A stretch of 32,695 nt of DNA from PNAI01 sp964575715 (GTDB taxonomy: Bacteria > Pseudomonadota > Alphaproteobacteria > Rhizobiales > Xanthobacteraceae), in the NCBI GenBank assembly GCA_964575715.1, contig CAZNSG010000026.1, positions 1-32,695 on the forward strand, read 5' to 3'. How positions within the stretch are numbered: position 1 is the stretch's first letter; the number at the start of each line of letters is the position of its first letter. Shown piece after piece: positions 6,577 through 14,428 of this stretch. Under the pieces are notes generated by a model. It was given only the letters and a program-made list of their open reading frames with translations. It did no database searches and was not told the origin of the DNA. Position numbers and translations under genes: made by a program.

Positions 6577-8265
6577 ATGCTTGGTCACAACCGAAAAATG
6601 TCGGGCGCCGAATGCCTGGCCGACATGCTGGCGGGTTACGGGGTCACACACGTGTTTCATGTGCCCGCCGTGCTGCGCAAGACCTTCGCGGTGATGGAGA
6701 GCCGCACCAAAATCAAACGCCTGCATGTGCACGGCGAGAAATCGGCGGCCTATATGGCGGACGGCTATGCGCGCGCTACGGCCAAGCCCGGCGTCTGCAT
6801 GGCGCAGGTGATCGGCGCGCTCAATCTGGCGGCGGGCCTGCGCGATGCTCATCTCGCCCATTCGCCGGTGATCGCCATGACCGGCGGGCGCGAGCCGCGC
6901 ACCAAGTTCCGCAAGGTCTATCAGGAAGTCGACGACATGCCGGCATTCGAGCCGGTGACCAAGTTCAACGCCACGGTGGACGATGTGGCGCGTTTTCCCG
7001 ACATGGTGCGCCAGGCGTTTCGCGTGGCGACCTCGGGCACGCCCGGGCCGGTGCATCTGCAGTTTCGCGGCAACGAGGGCCAGATCGACGCCGAGGAAGC
7101 GGAGATGGAGCCGCTCTGCGAGCCGCAATTCGCGCGCGTGCCGCCGTTCCGGCCGGAGCCCGATCAGGCGAGCGTACTCGCGGCGTTGAAGATTTTACAG
7201 GATGCGGCGCGCCCGGTGATCGTCGCCGGCGGCGGCGTGCGCGCCTCGGGTGCCGCGCGCGAACTGGTCGCGCTGGCGGAGGCGTTGCAGATTCCGGTCG
7301 CCACCTCGCTCAACGGCAAGGATTCCATTCCCGGCAATCATCCGCTCGCGGTCGGAGTCGCCGGCAGCTATTCGCGCGAGAGCGCCAACCGGGTGGTCAA
7401 CCGCGCCGATCTCGTCTGCTTTGTCGGCAGCGAATCCGGCGGCATGACCACGCACTTCTGGGCGGTACCAAAAATCGGCACGCCGGCGATTCAGATCGAC
7501 ATCGATCCGGAGGCGATCGGCCGCAACTATCCGCTGCAAGCCGGCATCAACGGCGACGCCAAGGTGACGCTGGCGCGTATGCTTGCACAGGCCGATCGCG
7601 CCAGTGCATCGAAGCGCAAAGAATGGGTCGAGGAAGCGCAAAAAATCTGCGCCGAGTGGCGCGCCAAATACAAGTCCGTGCTCGAATCCAACGCGCTGCC
7701 GATCCGGCCCGAGCGTATCTGCCACGAGCTATCAAATCACTTGCCCCACGATGCCATTGTGGTGGTCGATACCGGGCACGCCGGCATGTGGATGGGCGGG
7801 TTCTACGATCTCACCAGTCCAAAACAAAGCTACATGCGCAGCGCCGGCCATCTCGGCTGGGCGTTCCCGGCCGGGCTCGGCGCCAAATGCGGCGCGCCGG
7901 AGCGGCCAGTGGTCACGTTCACCGGCGACGCCGGCCTTTGGTATCACATCGGCGAAATCGAAACCGCGGTGCGCTGGAAGATCAATGCCATCACCGTGGT
8001 CAACAACAATGCCGGCGGCAACCAGAGCAAACGCGGCTTCGACCGCGTCTATGGCGGCCAGCAGACCGAGCAGGCGCGCGAATTGTGGACCTTCAACAAG
8101 GTGAATTTCGCCCGCATCGCCGAGGACATGGGCGCGCTCGGTATCCGGGTCGAGACCGCCAGCGCGTTTCCCGCCGCGCTCGCGCAGGCGCTTTCCGCCA
8201 ACCGGCCGGTGGTGATCGACGTAGTCACCGACATCGACGCGCTGGCGCCATTGGCGGTGGCTTAA
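6577..8265 (+). CDS. Thiamine diphosphate-dependent enzyme, acetolactate synthase-like
   Basis: A 562-residue ThDP enzyme of the acetolactate synthase/benzoylformate decarboxylase superfamily, probably acting on a 2-keto acid. Catalytic Glu54 lies in HGEKSAAYMADGYAR. The cofactor-binding stretch runs from GDA (450-452) to NNN (476-478), the GDG-(about 25)-NN motif with the final Gly replaced by Ala. The three-domain order is normal: PYR domain first, a central Rossmann-like domain around ARPVIVAGGGVRASG, and a C-terminal PP domain. ATG 6577 is chosen because GGAAAG precedes it and the same MLGHN start is echoed at 5915; ATGs at 6520 and 6598 are alternatives. It is followed 21 bp later by the next gene. 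It is unlikely to be the biosynthetic IlvB: no regulatory subunit gene is nearby and the context is catabolic. Substrate unknown. Confidence 0.88.
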   Translation: MLGHNRKMSGAECLADMLAGYGVTHVFHVPAVLRKTFAVMESRTKIKRLHVHGEKSAAYMADGYARATAKPGVCMAQVIGALNLAAGLRDAHLAHSPVIAMTGGREPRTKFRKVYQEVDDMPAFEPVTKFNATVDDVARFPDMVRQAFRVATSGTPGPVHLQFRGNEGQIDAEEAEMEPLCEPQFARVPPFRPEPDQASVLAALKILQDAARPVIVAGGGVRASGAARELVALAEALQIPVATSLNGKDSIPGNHPLAVGVAGSYSRESANRVVNRADLVCFVGSESGGMTTHFWAVPKIGTPAIQIDIDPEAIGRNYPLQAGINGDAKVTLARMLAQADRASASKRKEWVEEAQKICAEWRAKYKSVLESNALPIRPERICHELSNHLPHDAIVVVDTGHAGMWMGGFYDLTSPKQSYMRSAGHLGWAFPAGLGAKCGAPERPVVTFTGDAGLWYHIGEIETAVRWKINAITVVNNNAGGNQSKRGFDRVYGGQQTEQARELWTFNKVNFARIAEDMGALGIRVETASAFPAALAQALSANRPVVIDVVTDIDALAPLAVA

Positions 8266-8286
8266 GGCGCGGCTTTCGAGGGATTC

Positions 8287-9270
8287 ATGGCTCAACTGCC
8301 GCTGACATTCGCCTGCGGCCTCTACGATCGCATGCTGGCGCTCTACACCGGCGAAGTGCGCGCGCAAGGCATCGATCTCAACTTCCTCGTCAATGACGAT
8401 CCGCGCAACATCTTCGACCGCATGGCGGGCGGGCTGGAATTCGACGCCTGCGAGTTTTCCAGTTCCGAGTTCATCGCGCGATTTTCCGCCGGCAAATGCC
8501 CGCTGGTCGCGATTCCGGTGTTTGCCTCGCGCGTTTTCCGCCACAGTTTCATTTTCGTCAACCGCATGTTCATCAAATCGCCCAAGGATCTGGCAGGCAA
8601 GCGCATCGGCGTGCCGCGCTACGGCATGACCGCCGCCATTTTCATGCGCGGGCTGCTGCGCGACGAATATGGCGTCGATTTCTCCCAGGTCGAATGGGTC
8701 GAGGGCGACATCAACAGTGCGCGCCCGCACGGCAATCCCGCCATCCTGCCGCCGGTCAAACCCGTTGCGATCAAGCAAAATACCAGCGGCAAATCGCTCA
8801 ACGCCTTGCTCGAACAAGGCGAGCTGCAGGCCATGCTGGGTACCGGCGTGCCCGACGCGCTCGGCCGCAATCCCGATATCGAACGGCTGTATCCGAACTA
8901 TCGCGAGGCCGAGCAGGACTATTATCGCCGCACAAAAATATTTCCGATCATGCACTTGATCGCGATCCGCCGCGATCTCTACGAGCGGCATCCCTTTGTG
9001 GCGGCCAGCCTGTACAAGGCCTTCGAAGCGGCCAAGGGCGTTGCCTTCGAGAAGATGCGCTATCGCGGCACGCTGCGCGCCATGCTGCCTTGGATGCTTG
9101 CGGAAATCGATGAGATCGAGAAGGTGTTCGGCGGCGACCCCTGGCCCTATGGCATCGCGCCCAACCGCGCCACGCTCGAAGCGCTGGTGCGCTACATGGT
9201 CGATCAGTCCCTGATCGCCAAGCCGGTTGCGCTGGACGATCTATTTGTGCCAATCCACGGCCTGCTTTAA
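8287..9270 (+). CDS. 4,5-dihydroxyphthalate decarboxylase-like protein (periplasmic-binding fold, no signal peptide)
   Basis: A 327-residue protein resembling the 4,5-dihydroxyphthalate decarboxylase group (Pht5-like, about 330 residues), which shares the type II periplasmic-binding fold. It begins MAQLPLTFACGLYDR with no signal sequence, so it should act in the cytoplasm. Recognisable segments are GIDLNFLVNDDPRNIFDRM, FDACEFSSSEFI and LAGKRIGVPRYGMTAAIF. It sits 21 bp after the ThDP-enzyme gene and 36 bp before an FAH-family hydrolase, which favours an enzyme over a binding protein. It might instead be annotated as an ABC substrate-binding protein. True activity on dihydroxyphthalate is not shown, and the other phthalate-pathway genes are absent from the window. 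Confidence 0.75.
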   Translation: MAQLPLTFACGLYDRMLALYTGEVRAQGIDLNFLVNDDPRNIFDRMAGGLEFDACEFSSSEFIARFSAGKCPLVAIPVFASRVFRHSFIFVNRMFIKSPKDLAGKRIGVPRYGMTAAIFMRGLLRDEYGVDFSQVEWVEGDINSARPHGNPAILPPVKPVAIKQNTSGKSLNALLEQGELQAMLGTGVPDALGRNPDIERLYPNYREAEQDYYRRTKIFPIMHLIAIRRDLYERHPFVAASLYKAFEAAKGVAFEKMRYRGTLRAMLPWMLAEIDEIEKVFGGDPWPYGIAPNRATLEALVRYMVDQSLIAKPVALDDLFVPIHGLL

Positions 9271-9306
9271 GGCGGAGCGCACAATGCAATTCCGATGGAG
9301 TTCGAA

Positions 9307-10152
9307 ATGAAACTGGCAAGCTATCTGTCTTATGGCAAGGAAACCTTTGGGGCCGTTGTGCGCGACGGCGTGGTGACGCTGGGCGGCAAGCTCAAGGGCG
9401 GCTATAAGACGCTGCGCGAAGCGATCGCCGCCGGCGCCTTCGAACAAATCCGCAAAGTCGTCAAGGGTGCAAAAGCCGATCGCAAGCTTGATGACGTGCA
9501 ATTTCTGCCGGTGATCTCGAATCCGACGAAAATTCTCTGCGCCGGCATCAACTATCGCTCGCACGCCGCCGAGACCGGCCGCGAGCTGCCGGCGCAGCCG
9601 AGCATGTTCATCCGCTTTGCCGATACGCTGGTCAGCCATGAAGGCGAGATGATCCGTCCCAAGGTCTCGACCAACTTCGACTTCGAGGGCGAACTCGCCG
9701 TCGTGATCGGCCGCGGTGGCCGCCACATCAAGCCGGATCGCGCGATCAGTCACGTCGCCGGCTACACCTGCTTTATCGACGGCAGCGTGCGCGATTATCA
9801 AAAATTCTCGGTGACCGCAGGCAAGAATTTTCCCGGCACCGGTCCGCTCGGGCCCTGGATGGTGACCACCGATGAGATTCCCGATCCGACCAAGCTCGTG
9901 CTCACGACCAAACTCAACGGCAATGAGATGCAGCGCTCGGGCACTGATCTCTTGATCCACTCCGTGCCGCTCATCATCGCGTTTTGCTCCGACTTCACCC
10001 AGCTCTACCCCGGCGACATTATTGCCACCGGCACGCCGGAAGGCGTCGGTCACCGGCGCAATCCGCCGCTATGGATGAAATCCGGCGATGTGCTCGAAGT
10101 TGAAATATCCAACATCGGCACGCTGCGCGTCCGCATTGTCGATGAGAAATAA
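9307..10152 (+). CDS. Fumarylacetoacetate hydrolase-family protein
   Basis: Cytoplasmic hydrolase or decarboxylase of the FAH family, which acts on acylpyruvates, 2-keto-3-deoxy acids or similar ring-cleavage products. The ATG at 9307 has GGAG six bases upstream; the ATG at 9295 lies inside that region and has no site of its own. It is 281 residues. The family core is clear: ILCAGINYRSHAAE (76-89), metal ligands E127 and E129 in FDFEGELAVVIG, D158 in FIDGSVRDYQ, then GPLGPW and IIATGTPEGVG near the end. As the third gene of the ThDP-decarboxylase-FAH set it would plausibly process the product of the two upstream enzymes. Exact substrate unknown. Confidence 0.92.
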   Translation: MKLASYLSYGKETFGAVVRDGVVTLGGKLKGGYKTLREAIAAGAFEQIRKVVKGAKADRKLDDVQFLPVISNPTKILCAGINYRSHAAETGRELPAQPSMFIRFADTLVSHEGEMIRPKVSTNFDFEGELAVVIGRGGRHIKPDRAISHVAGYTCFIDGSVRDYQKFSVTAGKNFPGTGPLGPWMVTTDEIPDPTKLVLTTKLNGNEMQRSGTDLLIHSVPLIIAFCSDFTQLYPGDIIATGTPEGVGHRRNPPLWMKSGDVLEVEISNIGTLRVRIVDEK

Positions 10153-10343
10153 CGAAATGCATAGAGTAGAAGGGCTGGGCAGGACTCCCCCGCCCACCCG
10201 CCAATGCTATGTTCCATGCGGCATTGCGAACATCGGCCACGCTTGTCTTGCTGCTGGCTTACGGGCAATATGATCGCCACGTAAACCTCAGCGTCCAACC
10301 AGTCGCCGATTTATCTTCGATTTCATTTCGCGGGAGACCCCGG

Positions 10344-11312
10344 ATGCGCAAGATCTTGCTAGCTGCAATCGCTCTCGTCATCGCGGCCGTGACCGCGAAC
10401 GCTCAAACGCAAAAACTCAAGGTCGCGATTCCGCAAAAGGGCTTTTGGGACAGTTCATGGGTGGAATTCGGCGAGGCCGCCGGCTTCTTCAAGGAGGCGG
10501 GTCTTGAGGTCGAGGTTTTCTGGACCGAGGGCGGCGCCCAGACCGTGGCGACCGTCGTGTCCGGCAGCGTCGATATCGCGCTGTCGAATGGAATTCTTGG
10601 CGCGATCGGCGCCTATGTGAAGGGCGGCGACGCCACGCCCTATCGGATCATCTCGGCCGAGATGACGGGAGCCAACGAACTGTTCTGGTGGGTCAAGGCG
10701 GAAAGCCCGATCAAGAGCCTGAAAGATGCCGGCGAGGACAAAACAGTTGCGTTTTCATCGACCGGCTCGTCCTCCAACCTGATCCTGCTCACGCTCCTGC
10801 GGCAGGCCGGTTCCAAGGCCAAGCCGGTTGGAACCGGGGGCGTGCCCTCGACCTATACGCAGGTCATGACCGGCCAGATCGATATCGGCTGGTCGGTGGT
10901 TCCGTTCGCGCTCAAGGACGTGAACGAAGGCAAGGCCCGCATCATCGCGCGCGCGCGCGAAGCCACCGAGCTGCAAAACCAGACCATTCGCGTCAACCTC
11001 GCCAATGTCGACTCGCTCAAGAACAAGCGCGCTGCCATCGTCAAGTTCATGCAGGTCTACAACAAGGCCATCGACTGGGCCTACACCAACCCCAAGGCGA
11101 TCGACATTTTCGCGCAGAACATGAGGGTCTCGCGCGACATCGCCCAGAAGGCGGTGGAGGAGTTCTATCCCAAGTCCGCCATGCAGATTGCCGAAGTGCG
11201 CGATCTGGAGCGCTCGCTCAAGGATGCGCTCGACTTCAAGTTCATCTCCGCGCCAAAGACGCCGCAAGATATCGCGGGGCTGTTCGACATCGTCTACAAG
11301 CCGCCAAAATAA
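10344..11312 (+). CDS. NitT/TauT-family ABC transporter substrate-binding protein
   Basis: Periplasmic solute-binding protein, 322 residues. ATG 10344 is preceded by GGGAGA and gives a clear signal peptide (MRKILLAAIALVIAAVTANA, cleavage before Q21). The upstream in-frame ATG at 10209 would add 45 residues of non-signal sequence. The mature protein starts with KVAIPQKGFWDSSWVEFGEAAGFFKEAG, the pattern of SsuA/TauA/NMT1-like proteins, followed by VSGSVDIALSNGILG. No permease or ATPase follows it. The SsuB-type ATPase at the left edge is on the other strand about 9.5 kb away. The ligand could be a sulfonate, nitrile, pyrimidine-like or aromatic compound. The 191-bp gap upstream presumably holds its promoter. 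Confidence 0.9.
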   Translation: MRKILLAAIALVIAAVTANAQTQKLKVAIPQKGFWDSSWVEFGEAAGFFKEAGLEVEVFWTEGGAQTVATVVSGSVDIALSNGILGAIGAYVKGGDATPYRIISAEMTGANELFWWVKAESPIKSLKDAGEDKTVAFSSTGSSSNLILLTLLRQAGSKAKPVGTGGVPSTYTQVMTGQIDIGWSVVPFALKDVNEGKARIIARAREATELQNQTIRVNLANVDSLKNKRAAIVKFMQVYNKAIDWAYTNPKAIDIFAQNMRVSRDIAQKAVEEFYPKSAMQIAEVRDLERSLKDALDFKFISAPKTPQDIAGLFDIVYKPPK

Positions 11313-11579
11313 CCAGCGGTATCGCTCCGATCTTCTTCCGCTGGCCTGCTCACACCATTGAGTTATTCTTCGGCGCGGGCGGCGGAGGCTACGAATTCTG
11401 CGATTTCGTCAATTTGACCAGAGGCTTGTGAGTGGTGTGCAAACGCGCCACAGTTGTACCTTTCACGCTGCCGAATGGATTGGTGAGATCGGCTTTGACT
11501 GATAGTTTTCAGATCATTAGCGGACCCGCCCGATGGCGGGACGCTAGAGCGCGCGTTCGTAGCATTCGAAAGCCGGCGT
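11313..11579. promoter_or_regulatory. Intergenic region upstream of the efflux operon
   Basis: A 267-bp gap ahead of the four-gene efflux operon. TTGACT at 11495-11500 is a possible -35 box, followed about 16-17 bases later by a poor -10 match near TTAGCG. No regulator gene is divergently encoded next to the operon. I see no clear operator palindrome. Confidence 0.3.
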
Positions 11580-13055
11580 ATGCCTTTGTCCGTGTTGCAG
11601 CCTTCAGTATGCGCGAGCCGCGTTCGCCGCCCGCTCGCGTTTATGTTCGGCCTTGGACTGGTGTCGCTGCTGGGCGGATGCTTGGTCGGCTTGGAGAAGC
11701 CCGAGGCGGGGCTCGATATTCCCGACTCCTATAAGACTCGCGTTCGCAGTCCCGATGCGGCGCTGCCGACGCCCGATTGGTGGCGCGGATTTCGCTCCAA
11801 GCAGCTCACCGATCTGATCGAAGAGTCGCTCACTTCGAATCTCGACGTTGCCGCCGCCATTGCCCGCATTGTGCAGGCCGACGCACAAGCGCGGATCGCG
11901 GGCGCGCCGTTGCTTCCGAACGTGGCGTTGGGCGCAGACGCGGCACGCTCGCGCTCGTCGCGATCGACCAGCGCCGAATCGGGCTCGTCGAGCGGCGGCT
12001 CCGAGCGCACGCTGTATGGCGCATCGTTGAGCGCCAGCTACGAGATCGATTTCTGGGGCAAGAACCGGGCGGCGCTGCTCGCGGCGCAGGAGACCGCCGT
12101 TGCAAGCCGCTTCGATCGCGAGGTGGTTGCGCTCACTACCGTGGTGAGCGTCGCCAGCGCCTATTTCCAGGCGGTGGCGGCGCAGGATCGGTTGCGCGTT
12201 GCGCGCGAGAATTTGAGCGCCGCGGATCGGGTGCTGAGAGTCATTCGCGACCGGCTGTCCGTCGGTACCGCCTCCGCGCTTGACGTCGCGCAGCAGGAGA
12301 GCCTGGTAGCCTCGCAGCGCGCGGCGATCCCGACGCTGGTGCAGATACAGCGGCAGAATCTCGCCACGCTTGCGGCATTGATGGGTCGGCCACCCGCGCG
12401 GGTCACGATCCGGAGCGGCGGGATGTGGCAGATCGCCATTCCGCCGGTGACTCCCGGCCTGCCGTCCGATCTTCTCACGCAACGTCCCGATGTACGCGAG
12501 GCCGAGGCGCAGCTTGCCGCCGCCAATGCCAATGTCGAAGCGGCGCGGGCGGCCTTCTTCCCAAGCATTCAATTGACCGGTCAGGGGGGATACCAGAGTT
12601 CGGTATTCAAGTCGCTGATGCAGCCGCAAGCGGCCTTCTTCTCGCTGGCGGCCGGGCTTACACAACCGATTTTCGACGGAGCCTTTCTGCAGGGGCAGTT
12701 TGATTTGCAGAAGGGCCGGCAGGACGAGCTGCTGCAGAATTACCGCAAGGCCGTGATCAATGCGTTCACCGATGTCGAGAAAGCGCTTATTGCAGTACAG
12801 CAGACGGCCGAGCAAGAGCGCCTGCAGCGCGAGGTCATCCGCAGTTCACGCCAGGCGTTTGAAATCGCCGAGACACGATTGCGGCAGGGAACCGTCGATC
12901 TGGTGACTGTGCTGCAGACACAGCAAACGCTCTTTCAAGCCCTGGATAATCTGGCGCAGGTGCGGCTCGCCCGCCTGCAAGCGGTGGTGAGCCTGTTCCA
13001 GGCGCTCGGCGGCGGCTGGCAAGCGCCTGTGGAAGACCGACTGAACAATCGTTAA
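11580..13055 (+). CDS. RND efflux outer-membrane lipoprotein, NodT/OprM family
   Basis: Outer-membrane channel of a tripartite efflux pump. It is 491 residues with an N-terminal basic stretch (RVRR, 14-17), a hydrophobic segment and a lipobox ending at Cys34 (SLLGGC), so it is likely lipid-anchored. The mature part has the two repeated TolC-type halves: PDWWRGF and LIEESLTSNLDVAAAIARI early, then LPSDLLTQRPDVREAEAQLAAANANVEAARAAFFP, a signature of the family, and the second helical half with FTDVEKALIAVQQ. ATG 11580 supplies the basic n-region; later starts would shorten the signal. It is the first gene of the operon, unlike mdtABC of E. coli (no channel gene) or muxABC-opmB of Pseudomonas (channel last). 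Confidence 0.93.
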   Translation: MPLSVLQPSVCASRVRRPLAFMFGLGLVSLLGGCLVGLEKPEAGLDIPDSYKTRVRSPDAALPTPDWWRGFRSKQLTDLIEESLTSNLDVAAAIARIVQADAQARIAGAPLLPNVALGADAARSRSSRSTSAESGSSSGGSERTLYGASLSASYEIDFWGKNRAALLAAQETAVASRFDREVVALTTVVSVASAYFQAVAAQDRLRVARENLSAADRVLRVIRDRLSVGTASALDVAQQESLVASQRAAIPTLVQIQRQNLATLAALMGRPPARVTIRSGGMWQIAIPPVTPGLPSDLLTQRPDVREAEAQLAAANANVEAARAAFFPSIQLTGQGGYQSSVFKSLMQPQAAFFSLAAGLTQPIFDGAFLQGQFDLQKGRQDELLQNYRKAVINAFTDVEKALIAVQQTAEQERLQREVIRSSRQAFEIAETRLRQGTVDLVTVLQTQQTLFQALDNLAQVRLARLQAVVSLFQALGGGWQAPVEDRLNNR

Positions 13056-13120
13056 TTACAGCCTGTGCGCGGATGAAATATCCGTAATGTGCCGCCAAAG
13101 CACCGCGGGACACCCCAATT

Positions 13121-14428
13121 ATGTCTATACTCGATTGGCGACACATAAAAAGCTGGTCCGCGATGACGAGCAAACGACGACTCATTATCATTGCCATTGT
13201 TGCGCTCGCCGTTGTTGGCGTCGTCATCACCATTATTTCGCAGACTCAACAGTCGCTCCAACGCGCCGGCCGCGGGCGCGAGGCTGACGCGCCGGTGCCG
13301 GTCGTCGCCGCTGCCGCGCGGCTCGCCGACGTGCCGGTTTATATCGACGGCGTCGGCACCACGCGGGCGCTGAACACGGTCACTGTCCGCCCGCAGGTCG
13401 ACGGCAAGCTCGTCAGCGTGCTGTTCCGGGAGGGGCAGGACGTCAAGCGCGGCGACGTGCTCGCGCGCATCGATCCGACGACCTATCAAGCGCAATACGA
13501 CCAGGCGGTTGCGAAGAAGGCGCAAGACGAGGCAACGCTGGCCAATGCCAGGATCGATCTTGAGCGATACACCACCCTATCAGCCTCCAATTCCATCGCG
13601 CGCCAGCAGCTCGATACCCAAAAAGCGACAGTTGCCCAGTTGGAAGCGCTGGTGAAACTCGATCAGGCGGTGATCGACAATGCCAGAGCCATCCTCGATT
13701 ACACGACCATCAATGCGCCGCTCGACGGACGTACCGGCATCCGCCAGGTCGACGAGGGCAACATCGTGCGTGCCTCGGATGCCACCGGCATCGTGGTTAT
13801 TACCCAGATCAGGCCGATGTCGGTGTTCTTTACGCTCCCGCAGCAGCAGGTCGCGGAGGTCAACCGAGCCTTCGCCAAGGGCCCGTTGACGGTCGAAGCG
13901 CTCGGTTCCGACCACAAGACGGTAACCGATCGCGGCACGCTCAAGGTGGTCGACAATCAGGTCGATCAAGCCACCGGAACGGTGAAGCTCAAGGCCGAGT
14001 TTCCCAATTCCGAAGTGCAGCTCTGGCCCGGCCAATTCGTCAATGTCCGGCTGCTGATCGATACGCTGCGGCAAGTCGTGGTGGTTCCCACCGCGGGCGT
14101 GCAACGCGGTCCGATCGGAACCTTTGCCTACGTGGTTGGGGAGGATAACGCCGTCGCGATACGGACGGTGAGCGTGTCGCAACAGGATGAAGCGCAAGCG
14201 GTGATCACGCGCGGCTTGAGCGCGGGCGAGCGGGTCGTGACGACGGGCTTTGCCCGGCTCATTGCCGGCACCAAGGTCGTCGTGACCAATGCCGAGGACC
14301 TGCCCGCGGTAACGCCCGTCCCGATGCCAAGTCCGCGCCGCGGCGGGCGCGGGGAACGCGCCGGCGGCGCAAGCGAAGGAGGACAACGCGGCGGGCGGCC
14401 AAACGCTCCGGCAGGACCCTCGCAATGA
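13121..14428 (+). CDS. mdtA: RND efflux periplasmic adaptor subunit, MdtA-like
   Basis: Membrane-fusion protein that links the inner-membrane pump to the outer-membrane channel. It is 435 residues with an N-terminal membrane anchor at about 20-40 (LIIIAIVALAVVGVVITII). It continues with the barrel-sandwich domain (VTVRPQVDGKLVSVLFREGQDVKRGDVLARIDP), a coiled-coil hairpin rich in A, Q and E, and the second lipoyl half (ILDYTTINAPLDGRTG). The C-terminal tail is low-complexity and rich in G, R and P. Its stop overlaps the first pump gene by ATGA, so translation is coupled. ATG 13121 is chosen; ATG 13163 is a possible shorter start, as neither has a strong ribosome site. The MdtA assignment follows from the paired pumps downstream. 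Confidence 0.92.
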   Translation: MSILDWRHIKSWSAMTSKRRLIIIAIVALAVVGVVITIISQTQQSLQRAGRGREADAPVPVVAAAARLADVPVYIDGVGTTRALNTVTVRPQVDGKLVSVLFREGQDVKRGDVLARIDPTTYQAQYDQAVAKKAQDEATLANARIDLERYTTLSASNSIARQQLDTQKATVAQLEALVKLDQAVIDNARAILDYTTINAPLDGRTGIRQVDEGNIVRASDATGIVVITQIRPMSVFFTLPQQQVAEVNRAFAKGPLTVEALGSDHKTVTDRGTLKVVDNQVDQATGTVKLKAEFPNSEVQLWPGQFVNVRLLIDTLRQVVVVPTAGVQRGPIGTFAYVVGEDNAVAIRTVSVSQQDEAQAVITRGLSAGERVVTTGFARLIAGTKVVVTNAEDLPAVTPVPMPSPRRGGRGERAGGASEGGQRGGRPNAPAGPSQ

